A stretch of DNA of 10,100 nt from JAZLJD01 sp045617725. GTDB lineage: Bacteria > Bacillota > Clostridia > Lachnospirales > Lachnospiraceae. Positions within the stretch are counted from its first letter, which is position 1; each line of letters starts with the position of its first letter. The DNA is taken from NCBI GenBank assembly GCA_045617725.1, contig JAZLJD010000014.1, forward strand, positions 1 through 10,100, written 5' to 3'. The notes beneath the pieces were generated by a model. That model was given only the letters and a program-made list of their open reading frames with translations. It was not told the origin of the DNA and ran no database searches. Both the position numbers and the translations under genes were made by a program. Shown here one piece after another: positions 1 through 4,717 of the stretch.

Positions 1-198
1 CGGGTTCTTTACTGTTTCGAATCCTTCCTTTGTCTGGTCTTCTACTGCCGCAGATGCGTTAGCCACAACGGATGCAATTCCATTTTTACATGAAGCCAGC
101 GATTTGTAAGTCTGGGAAGTTGCTATCGTTTCGCCGTTGCCGGCGACAAGGTGAAAGTTGAAACCGGTTTTTGTTGCGTTGATTTGAAACTTTGCCAT
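1..198 (-). CDS. YegP/DUF1508 family protein (3' end outside window)
   Basis: The 66 visible residues begin MAKFQINATKTGFNFHLVAG and continue through GETIATSQTYKSLASCKNGI, the typical DUF1508 (UPF0339, YegP-like) fold signature: a short beta strand pair, a conserved NGE turn, the S-x-x-Y-x-S/K segment and the C-K-N-G-I helix start. Family members are small proteins of one or two such modules, of unknown molecular function and found in many bacteria. The start is supported by an AGGAGG ribosome binding site about eight bases upstream (around 207-213) and by a good promoter further up (229-257). The reading frame stays open to the window edge, so the C-terminus and any second DUF1508 module lie outside. 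Family assignment is secure; the biological role is not known. Confidence 0.9.
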   Translation of the reverse strand, partial: MAKFQINATKTGFNFHLVAGNGETIATSQTYKSLASCKNGIASVVANASAAVEDQTKEGFETVKNP

Positions 199-228
199 AA
201 CAGTTACCTCCTCGATTATGATGGTATC

Positions 229-257
229 ATCATATCAAATACAGGAGAAGCTGTCAT
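229..257 (-). promoter_or_regulatory. Sigma-70-type promoter for the DUF1508 gene
   Basis: Read on the minus strand, ATGACA (252-257) and TATGAT (229-234) are separated by 17 bases. Each hexamer differs from the consensus at one position. The predicted transcription start near 222 leaves a short leader containing the AGGAGG site before the ATG at 198. Confidence 0.65.
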
Positions 258-305
258 CAAAAATCTAAAGATTGCCGTCAAAATGGCCACTGAAAAGTCG
301 GCTGA

Positions 306-506
306 TCATGCCCGGTTCCCGGCATTCTTCACTGTTCGAAGGAACAGAAATAGCCCATAGGAAAGCCCTGCCATAGACAAAAGTTTGACCCATGCAGGTG
401 AATTTTCTGTACTCACGGATAGAATCCCGCTCACTGAAAAGCAAAGCAGAATGATGACGGAGCACCTCATATAAAATGATATTCGGTTTGTTTGATGCTT
501 TTTCAT
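306..506 (-). CDS. Small two-helix membrane protein, unknown function
   Basis: This 66-residue ORF begins MKKHQTNRISFYMRC and has two hydrophobic segments, about residues 15-30 (VIILLCFSVSGILSV) and 42-57 (LLSMAGLSYGLFLFL), separated by a polar ENSPAW loop, and it ends with the basic tail RTVKNAGNRA. Basic residues at both ends would suit a hairpin in the cytoplasmic membrane with both termini inside. I do not recognise a family. No clear ribosome binding site precedes the ATG at 506; an internal ATG at residue 13 is no better placed. The frame is open further upstream through the hairpin repeat at 526-566 to a stop near 635, so a longer product or a decayed gene is possible. The overlapping minus-strand frame at 265-465 is less protein-like. 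Real gene status is moderately likely. Confidence 0.45.
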   Translation of the reverse strand: MKKHQTNRISFYMRCSVIILLCFSVSGILSVSTENSPAWVKLLSMAGLSYGLFLFLRTVKNAGNRA

Positions 507-525
507 ACGGTATTGGCTCTGAGAT

Positions 526-679
526 GAATGAGACCGCTGCGATTTGTTTTCATCTGCAGCGGCCTCAAAGATCGTGTGCCATGGGAATGTACCTCCTGTT
601 CCCTGTTTCCCATATTCTATTTTGGGTGCTCCTCAATATTGCCTCATGCCCTCTTCTCTTGTCCTTTCTCTGATCCGTT
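526..679 (-). repeat. 154-bp interspersed repeat, copy 1
   Basis: This segment is nearly identical to 6571-6723, in the same orientation, with a handful of substitutions and a one-base length difference near 635. Read on the minus strand it contains a purine-rich stretch, a perfect AGGAGGT ribosome binding site (591-597), an eight-base spacer, a five-codon ORF (582 down to 565) encoding MAHDL, and immediately a hairpin (530-566). Identity falls away abruptly at both ends. It could be a mobile repeat, a relic of a duplicated leader region, or the two ends of a gene whose body was deleted. Confidence 0.85.
530..566 (-). other. Stable hairpin at the stop codon of the 5-codon ORF (copy 1)
   Basis: GAGACCGCTGC (530-540) and GCAGCGGCCTC (556-566) form an 11-bp stem with one wobble pair and a 15-base A/T-rich loop. 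There is no T run on either strand after the stem, so it is not a canonical intrinsic terminator. The stop codon of the MAHDL ORF (565-567) overlaps the stem base. The same structure is present at 6575-6611. Confidence 0.7.
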
Positions 680-840
680 TCTTCACACTGTCGATCTCTT
701 TGGGCTTCAGGTCTGTCTCTTGAGCTGTCTTTATCCTATCACCGGCCCCCGGATTTTTCCATTGACAGTTGTTACAAAGATCAGCATATAACTTTAGCAC
801 TTTTATGCATTGAAGTCTCGGCCGGAAAAGAGTTATATTA

Positions 841-1494
841 TCAGTGAACGGGCCGTTGGTCCGTTTTTTCCAGTCTTCTTTGACTGATTCTGTCATCCGT
901 ATTGCAAAGGATGATCAGAAGTTGCGCCGGCACATAAAAGACCCAGATCAGAATGTTGTAGCCAACACTTTCGGGCCGTACGGAAAGCATCGGCAGGAAA
1001 ACCAGAAAATCCGAGATCAGGAACAAGGTCATTGCAGGGATGAGGAAAGTGCACCTGCCTCTTTTCCCGTAGCCGAAGGAGAACTGGCTGACAAGATTAA
1101 TGCTGATGAATACCAGATAGAGAAGCAACGGAAGGTACATTGGTTGCACGGTCCCCGTTTTCAGAAACATCAGGACCGTGAGCAGGCCTGCGGCAGATAC
1201 CGTCATCAGGATCCCTGCATAGAATCCTTTGTTCTTCAGTGTGATCCCGTATTTCTTTCCTGCCTTGAAAAAGCAGCAAGCATATACGATGTGCGCAAGG
1301 ATAAAGAAGGCTGCTCCGGGATATGTGCCAATGGAGCCAAGCTTCAGTACATCCGTCATAAAGACATCGCCGGCCGTTGAGAGCATCATGCCGACCATAC
1401 AGTATTTTCGTTCCACACCTCCTAGCTTCAGATAAAGACATATCGCCAGAAGGCTTAATATAAGGCTTATGGTGGCCTTGATATACTGGATCAT
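841..1494 (-). CDS. YhhN-family integral membrane protein (TMEM86/lysoplasmalogenase-like)
   Basis: The 217-residue product (from MIQYIKATISLIL) has about seven to eight hydrophobic helices spread over its length and the marks of the YhhN/TMEM86 family: GDVFMT after helix 2, a central SDFLVF segment, and YVPAQLLI in the last helix, with the family's conserved aspartates in the first two. Animal TMEM86 members hydrolyse the vinyl-ether bond of lysoplasmalogens; that activity is only a candidate here, though many anaerobic clostridia do make plasmalogens. The length fits the family. The start at 1494 is chosen because AGGGAGGG sits at the right distance (about 1501-1508); the frame also has an upstream ATG at 1542 without such a site. 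The gene stands alone, with a repeat downstream and decayed genes upstream. Confidence 0.85.
   Translation of the reverse strand: MIQYIKATISLILSLLAICLYLKLGGVERKYCMVGMMLSTAGDVFMTDVLKLGSIGTYPGAAFFILAHIVYACCFFKAGKKYGITLKNKGFYAGILMTVSAAGLLTVLMFLKTGTVQPMYLPLLLYLVFISINLVSQFSFGYGKRGRCTFLIPAMTLFLISDFLVFLPMLSVRPESVGYNILIWVFYVPAQLLIILCNTDDRISQRRLEKTDQRPVH
845..868 (+). terminator. Terminator-like hairpin, plus strand, inside the YhhN 3' end
   Basis: AACGGGCC and GGTCCGTT form an 8-bp stem (one G-T pair) with a three-base loop, followed by a T run on the plus strand. No plus-strand gene is seen upstream, and the structure lies in the last codons of the minus-strand YhhN gene, so function is doubtful. 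Confidence 0.3.
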
Positions 1495-1574
1495 GGTGGC
1501 CCTCCCTTTTCTTGATCCATACGCAGAAACCTGGTGCATCACATATCAGTATATGTTCTTTAACGGTTCTTTTC

Positions 1575-1793
1575 TCACAGTCCCGGCGGAAGCTTGTCCG
1601 CCATCAGTTCTCTGTGGCTTACACGTTCCCCGTCATAGGAAAACGTCCCGTCTGCGAACGCGTGGATCAGACGGCGGTCGGTCCATGAGATCGTCATCAC
1701 ATTCTTTTTCTTTCCGTCAAAGCTCGTGACAAGAACGACCGGTCCCGGCTCCATGTAATACAGGGACTTTTCGATATCTGACTCTTTCAGCAT
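1575..1793 (-). pseudogene. Flavin-reductase-like gene with internal deletion
   Basis: The 72-residue product starts MLKESDIEKSLYYMEPGPVV and continues LVTSFDGKKKNVMTISWT, a good match to the N-terminus of flavin reductase (FMN-binding split-barrel, flavoredoxin-like) proteins. It then jumps directly to DRRLIHAFADGTFSYDG and ends ADKLPPGL, which resembles the C-terminal part of the same family (H-a-x-G-D-G-T-F-x-x-D-G motif). Full members are about 180-200 residues, so the middle with most of the flavin-binding core appears lost, in frame, and the product is unlikely to bind FMN. The start at 1793 has an AAGAGG element about seven bases upstream, only ten bases after the stop of the GNAT fragment, suggesting a former operon. 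Family memory, not alignment, supports the deletion, so the exact junction is uncertain. Confidence 0.6.
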
Positions 1794-1803
1794 ATATGGC
1801 CTC

Positions 1804-2188
1804 TTATCCTCTTGCAGAACAGGAGGGATTGTTGCAGGTCTCCTCCGGCGTACGGCATGATCCGTCCGGAAGCGGACCGGGACAACCTTTCCAGAATAGA
1901 TCCCTCCCGGCGGCCTGATCGTCTGCTTCCAACAGGTATTCATACATGCGGAATTTCGTCCAGCCGGTATCGGCGTAATACATGGTCTTTTCCGCAACGA
2001 ACCGAAAGCCCCGGGAAAGATAAAGCCTCTCCGCTGCTTCGTTTCCTGAAAGCAGATCCAGACGGACCGCCTTTTTTCCTGAGATCCTGGCCATACGAAG
2101 GATATCTTTCACGACAGCCTTCCCGATCCCTCTCCTCTGCTCCTTAGCGGAAACGCCAAGAGCATGGGGAACGAGGATCTCTTCTCTG
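1804..2188 (-). pseudogene. GNAT N-acetyltransferase, 3' fragment (copy A)
   Basis: The conceptual product contains the GNAT acetyl-CoA-binding segment LGVSAKEQRRGIGK, then AVVKDILRMARISGKKAVRL, then NEAAERLYLSRGFRFVAEK with the usual Y-x-x-x-G-F turn, ending in YEYLL plus a 40-residue tail that finishes EETCNNPSCSARG. The family's N-terminal strands and helices are missing: the sequence upstream of 2188 belongs to DUF4186 in another frame, so no proper start exists. The lost N-terminal half is present in the paralogue at 7608-8036. Bases 1804-1903 are identical to that copy, and 2118-2188 differ from it by about two bases, indicating recent duplication. Function as an acetyltransferase is improbable. 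Confidence 0.8.
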
Positions 2189-2488
2189 TTCTTCCTCCGT
2201 GAGTTCCCTTCCTGCAGGGACATGGTACCATTTGCTGAGGCATCCTCTGCAGCAGCAGGCACAGGCATGCTGGGCCTTAAAGACCGGATGCCCGCGCATC
2301 GGTGTCTGCTTTCCGTCGTTTTCAATGACGGCAGGAGCCAGCCTTGTGCGGATGAAATTTTCACAGTGCGTCCGGATCACATCCATGCCCTTTTCTTTTG
2401 CGTATCGGATCTCAGCTTCCGATAAGTGAAAACGACTTCGAAACGTTGACCCGGATGGCCTTGCAAATGTGCTTTCGACAGTGCTCAT
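2144..2488 (-). pseudogene. DUF4186 protein, C-terminus replaced by out-of-frame GNAT sequence
   Basis: The 114-residue ORF matches the DUF4186 family: FRSRFHLSEAEIRYAKEKGM, then ENFIRTRLAPAVIENDGKQT, PMRGHPVFKAQHACACCCRG and GRELTEEEQ. The conserved histidine and cysteine cluster (H-A-C-A-C-C-C-R-G-C) suggests metal binding, which is inference; the family has no established function. After EEEQ the frame enters the GNAT fragment and ends with the unrelated residues RDPRSPCSWRFR, so the last part of the domain has been replaced. The start ATG overlaps the TGA of a seven-codon ORF (ATGA arrangement), and a GGAG lies about 15 bases upstream. Most of the domain is intact, so a product could still be made and might partly fold. 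Confidence 0.7.
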
Positions 2489-2524
2489 TTCAGTTTATTG
2501 CGCTCCATCTTTTCGGGCCCTGAT

Positions 2525-2662
2525 TCAGATCGGGAACTGCTTCGAATCCTCCTCCTGATCGAGATCCAGGAAGAATCTTCTCTCTTTTTTCCTTCGGTAA
2601 AGCGTTGCCGGTGCGATCCCGAGCAGTTCGCATATCTCATCGTCCGTTTTTAAAAGAGGCAT
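2525..2662 (-). CDS. Small helix-turn-helix protein (possible 3' part of a frameshifted gene)
   Basis: The 45-residue ORF starts MPLLKTDDEICELLGIAPAT and continues LYRRKKERRFFLDL before an acidic tail. The segment TDDEICELLGIAPATLYRRKK reads as a helix-turn-helix with a basic recognition helix, like the DNA-binding part of Trp-repressor-like or resolvase-type regulators. The ATG at 2662 has only a weak CAGGA just upstream. A better ribosome binding site (AAGGAAG) precedes an overlapping ORF at 2720 in the neighbouring frame, and removing one base near 2655 would join the two as DYALLKTDDE, giving about 63 residues. It is therefore either a small intact regulator or the 3' part of a frameshifted one. 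It lies 36 bases upstream of the DUF4186 gene in the same direction. Confidence 0.5.
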   Translation of the reverse strand: MPLLKTDDEICELLGIAPATLYRRKKERRFFLDLDQEEDSKQFPI

Positions 2663-2720
2663 AGTCCTGTTCGTCAGGCATACCGTCTAACGGCAGTGAT
2701 AGGATCTTCTGTGTGCTCAT
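2637..2720 (-). pseudogene. Probable 5' part of the frameshifted helix-turn-helix gene
   Basis: A 27-codon ORF, MSTQKILSLPLDGMPDEQDY followed by ASFKNGR, has a well-placed AAGGAAG site about seven bases before its ATG at 2720. It overlaps the downstream helix-turn-helix ORF, which is in the +1 frame relative to it. The residues LDGMPDEQDYA flow naturally into LLKTDDE if one T is removed. A T-rich then A-rich run (TCTTTTAAAAAC) at the crossing point is a plausible place for a slip mutation. Confidence 0.45.
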
Positions 2721-2734
2721 CTGTATCTTCCTTG

Positions 2735-2754
2735 TATCAAATTTAATATTGATA
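2735..2754 (-). promoter_or_regulatory. Dyad upstream of the helix-turn-helix gene, candidate operator
   Basis: TATCAAATTTAATATTGATA is a 20-bp imperfect palindrome (TATCAA arms, A/T core) ending 15 bases before the ATG at 2720. Its position next to a putative DNA-binding protein gene suggests autoregulation, but A/T-rich dyads are common and no clear promoter hexamers overlap it. Confidence 0.3.
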
Positions 2755-2810
2755 GAAACTGCGTTGCTTCAGTATCTTAAACTAAATGGAACGGGGAGTA
2801 TGTCACTATA

Positions 2811-2850
2811 ATCGGCAAGAAGCCCCCTTCCTTTGTATGTGGGGGATGAA
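2811..2850. repeat. 40-bp inverted repeat, left copy, hairpin-forming
   Basis: This segment matches the reverse complement of 4314-4353 at 37 of 40 positions. It contains a CCCCC/GGGGG stem around a 13-base loop, and outer arms (ATCGGCAA with TTGCTGAT at 2851-2858) extend it to a longer imperfect hairpin. It lies 23 bases beyond the stop codon of the AlbA_2 gene. No T run follows on the minus strand, so it is not a standard terminator. Confidence 0.75.
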
Positions 2851-2873
2851 TTGCTGATCATGTTAAAGTTCCG

Positions 2874-4199
2874 TCAAAATCCACCGTTAAAGTCTACCAC
2901 TTCCCATTTTCCGGTGCGTTTGGATCCTGTTCTTGTCAGAAGCTCCAGCTTCTGAAGCTTCTGAGTTATTTTCTTCACGCCGGATAAACCTATTCCAATT
3001 TTTTCAGAAACCTCTTGAAGTGTAGCAGCAGGGTTATCTGATAAATACGAGTATACTTTGGCTTGATTTTCAGTCAGCTCCAATTGCGAAGCTTCTTTAC
3101 GCTTTCGTATGAGAACATTATCCGGAACAAAGCGAAAAGCTAAAGATACCTTGAGCATTTCATCCTCAAACGAAAACGCGTCCTTGCCATAATCAGAAAC
3201 TATAGTGGGAACGCCATGACCGCTTTGTTCAGAATAGTCAGAAAGGATAAACAAAGTCAGCAGGCTTTTGTTAATAGGAAGACTGGTTCCATTATAGAAG
3301 CTTTCCTCGGAGAGTCCATACGGCAAGCCGCCATAGGAAACTATTTCAATTCTGTTATCATATACATAAACCGCGGGCGGAATTCTGTCATTCCATGTAT
3401 TGTGCAGACATGCATTGATCCAGGCTTCACGAAATGCAGGATATGAGAACAAATCTTTTTCACGGCGCGCAGTTCCCGTCACATCGACTTTTGTTGTATT
3501 GATGCCTTTGAAGTAATCCAGCACTTCCTGTACGGTGCACAACAGGCATTTTTTGCCATATTCTGTTCGTTCGGACATGGCTGTTTTATCAAGACCGGAA
3601 AATTTGACAACCTTGATACTGAAACAGTTCTGATCTGACAAAAGCAGGGCCATGAGGTTAAAGTAACCGTCATTATTAATCAGGCTGTAGCTTTTGTATA
3701 TTGTGTCCGGGTTGGTTGTATGAATGCCGCGGCCGGCCAAAAACGTGAAGAATTGTGCAAAAGTTAATTCCTGATTGTCAGAAGGGATCTGACGAATCAG
3801 GTCTGCATCACCGGCTGCAAGCATTTTTCGCAGCATATCATTGGTTACACTCTCATCAGCAGAAACATTTCTCACATAATACCTACCGTCGCAGGAATAC
3901 GGCGTATCCGTGCCCTTTGCACTGACCTTAATGTATTGATGACTATCCTCATCTTTTAATTCTTCAATGTTCACAAGAATCTGCGGCTCAATAATGTCTC
4001 TGATTCGGCTCCGGATATCCATAAGGGTTTTCTTGCCAATGGTGAGCCCCTTGACATTTCCGTTATCATCAACGCCAAAGTATACTGAACCGGTACCATG
4101 GCGATTAAGCATTGCCGTAAGAGATTTAAGCCCCTTATCAAGTTGAGAAAGGCTTTCTTTGAACTCCTGTGATTCATTTTCCTGTCCGATATTCATCAA
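2874..4199 (-). CDS. AlbA_2 (Schlafen-like) / HATPase_c_4 / winged-helix regulator
   Basis: The 440-residue product has the architecture of COG2865-type regulators. Residues about 8-125 form the AlbA_2 DNA-binding domain (ESQEFKESL at the start, then RHGTGSVYFGVDDNGNVKGL, and DGRYYVRNVSADESV near its end). Residues about 255-350 resemble the HATPase_c_4 region (FREAWINACLHNTWNDRIPP, then DNRIEIVSYGGLPYGLSEES and EQSGHGVPTIVSDYG). Residues about 375-435 form a winged helix (LTENQAKVYSYLSDNPAATL with EVSEKIGIGLSGVKKITQKL). Such proteins are predicted transcription factors, often on accessory islands; targets are usually unknown. The start may be TTG at 4199 or ATG at 4196; AGGAGG lies 8 and 11 bases away. 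The promoter carries tandem 13-bp repeats, and a related 13-mer occurs in its last codons, suggesting autoregulation. The gene is enclosed by 40-bp inverted repeats. Confidence 0.88.
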   Translation of the reverse strand: MMNIGQENESQEFKESLSQLDKGLKSLTAMLNRHGTGSVYFGVDDNGNVKGLTIGKKTLMDIRSRIRDIIEPQILVNIEELKDEDSHQYIKVSAKGTDTPYSCDGRYYVRNVSADESVTNDMLRKMLAAGDADLIRQIPSDNQELTFAQFFTFLAGRGIHTTNPDTIYKSYSLINNDGYFNLMALLLSDQNCFSIKVVKFSGLDKTAMSERTEYGKKCLLCTVQEVLDYFKGINTTKVDVTGTARREKDLFSYPAFREAWINACLHNTWNDRIPPAVYVYDNRIEIVSYGGLPYGLSEESFYNGTSLPINKSLLTLFILSDYSEQSGHGVPTIVSDYGKDAFSFEDEMLKVSLAFRFVPDNVLIRKRKEASQLELTENQAKVYSYLSDNPAATLQEVSEKIGIGLSGVKKITQKLQKLELLTRTGSKRTGKWEVVDFNGGF

Positions 4200-4235
4200 A
4201 AATGGCGCCTCCTTCGCTTTCTTTTGTTCCTGTTT

Positions 4236-4264
4236 AGTATACCGTAAAGTTCCTTTAAAGTCTA
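4236..4264 (-). promoter_or_regulatory. Promoter of the AlbA_2 gene
   Basis: On the minus strand TAGACT (4259-4264) and TATACT (4236-4241) are separated by 17 bases. The -10 element is strong; the -35 element is weak and lies inside the 13-bp tandem repeats, which is what one expects of a promoter blocked or assisted by a protein bound there. Confidence 0.5.
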
Positions 4265-4282
4265 CCTTTAAAGTCTACCTTT
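4246..4282 (-). promoter_or_regulatory. Tandem 13-bp repeats, candidate operators
   Basis: AAAGTCTACCTTT occurs twice in direct tandem (4257-4269 and 4270-4282), followed by a degenerate unit AAAGTTCCTTT (4246-4256). Each unit is partly palindromic (AAAG and CTTT arms). A matching GTTAAAGTCTACC lies at 2886-2898 in the 3' end of the gene. The first full unit covers the proposed -35 element. Confidence 0.5.
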
Positions 4283-4313
4283 GAAGCTTTTTTTGCGGAT
4301 TATTCGCCGGAAG

Positions 4314-4353
4314 TTCATCCCCTACATACAGAGGAAGGGGACTTCTTGCCGAT
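4314..4353. repeat. 40-bp inverted repeat, right copy, hairpin-forming
   Basis: This is the inverted partner of 2811-2850 (37 of 40 matches). CCCCT and AGGGG pair around a 12-base loop, with a further AAGT/ACTT and CGG/CCG pairing outside it. The bases just right of it, GATCATGTTAAA, also follow the left copy at 2856-2867 in the same orientation. Together these suggest a palindromic repeat whose core has been inverted between copies. Confidence 0.75.
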
Positions 4354-4449
4354 CATGTTAAATATGATACTCTTTCTAACACATCCGGACAGTATGACTA
4401 TGACAAACATTGCCATAAACAATAATATATCTTTCTTTGTTCTCTGCAT
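4315..4449 (-). pseudogene. Truncated lipoprotein leader ending in the inverted repeat
   Basis: The 44-residue ORF begins MQRTKKDILLFMAMFVIVIL and then SGCVRK, an ideal lipoprotein signal peptide: basic start, hydrophobic core and an LSGC lipobox with the lipidated cysteine at residue 23. Only about 20 residues follow, and the last 12 (IGKKSPSSVCRG) are encoded by the 40-bp repeat, whose TGA ends the frame. An AAAGGA site lies about ten bases before the ATG at 4449. The likeliest reading is a lipoprotein gene cut off by insertion of the repeat element or by a deletion ending there. A very short genuine lipopeptide is possible but less likely. Confidence 0.5.
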
Positions 4450-4540
4450 TAAGTTATTTTCCTTTCGAAATGAATTTGAAAGTATTATGCTGACGAGTAA
4501 TCGGATCACGACGTTTTTTGTATATGCATGGAAGCAATAA

Positions 4541-4567
4541 AAAACCGCCTCATGACGAAGCGGTTTT
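4541..4567 (-). terminator. Intrinsic terminator after the leucine-rich-repeat gene region
   Basis: AAAACCGC (4541-4548) and GCGGTTTT (4560-4567) form an 8-bp stem with an 11-base loop. On the minus strand the stem continues into a six-T run, a canonical intrinsic terminator. The plus strand also has a T-rich tail (TTTTCTGTTCTTTT), so it could act in both directions. The stop codon of the small ORF at 4550-4690 falls within the loop. Confidence 0.75.
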
Positions 4568-4690
4568 CTGTTCTTTTAACATTTCCTCGTATGAAACGGT
4601 TTCACGAATCGAATAATACTCTTCATTCGAAAGAAACGGATTATGCCGTTTCAGGAATTCGTTCGGATTTCGAAGAAATGTGTTGTACAT
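4550..4690 (-). CDS. Small hypothetical protein, or C-terminal remnant
   Basis: A 46-residue ORF, MYNTFLRNPNEFLKRHNPFL followed by SNEEYYSIRETVSYEEMLKE and QKTASS, lies 27 bases after the stop of the leucine-rich-repeat gene and ends within the terminator loop. The composition is protein-like and hydrophilic, with a probable helix at the C-terminus. The frame is closed by a TAA only eight codons above the ATG, and the upstream AAAGG is about 12 bases away, so initiation is weakly supported. It could be a real small partner translated from the same transcript or the tail of a lost gene. I do not recognise a family. Confidence 0.35.
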   Translation of the reverse strand: MYNTFLRNPNEFLKRHNPFLSNEEYYSIRETVSYEEMLKEQKTASS

Positions 4691-4717
4691 AAATTCCGGC
4701 AGCCTTTTGTCTTATTC

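Noticed and set aside
633..896. Minus-strand 87-codon frame overlapping the YhhN 3' end
   Set aside because: It starts inside YhhN, has no ribosome binding site, no recognisable domain, and its last part is the purine-rich repeat that is open in several frames.
844..1380. Plus-strand 178-codon open frame
   Set aside because: It is antisense to the YhhN gene; the composition is low in hydrophobic residues and unlike a folded protein, and the opposite strand has clear family motifs.
1575..1997. Longer version of the flavin-reductase ORF starting near 1997
   Set aside because: The extension is GNAT coding sequence read in another frame; the family-like N-terminus begins at the ATG at 1793.
2811..4353. 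Complete insertion sequence bounded by the inverted repeats
   Set aside because: The only gene inside is a regulator; there is no transposase or recombinase motif and no evident target duplication.
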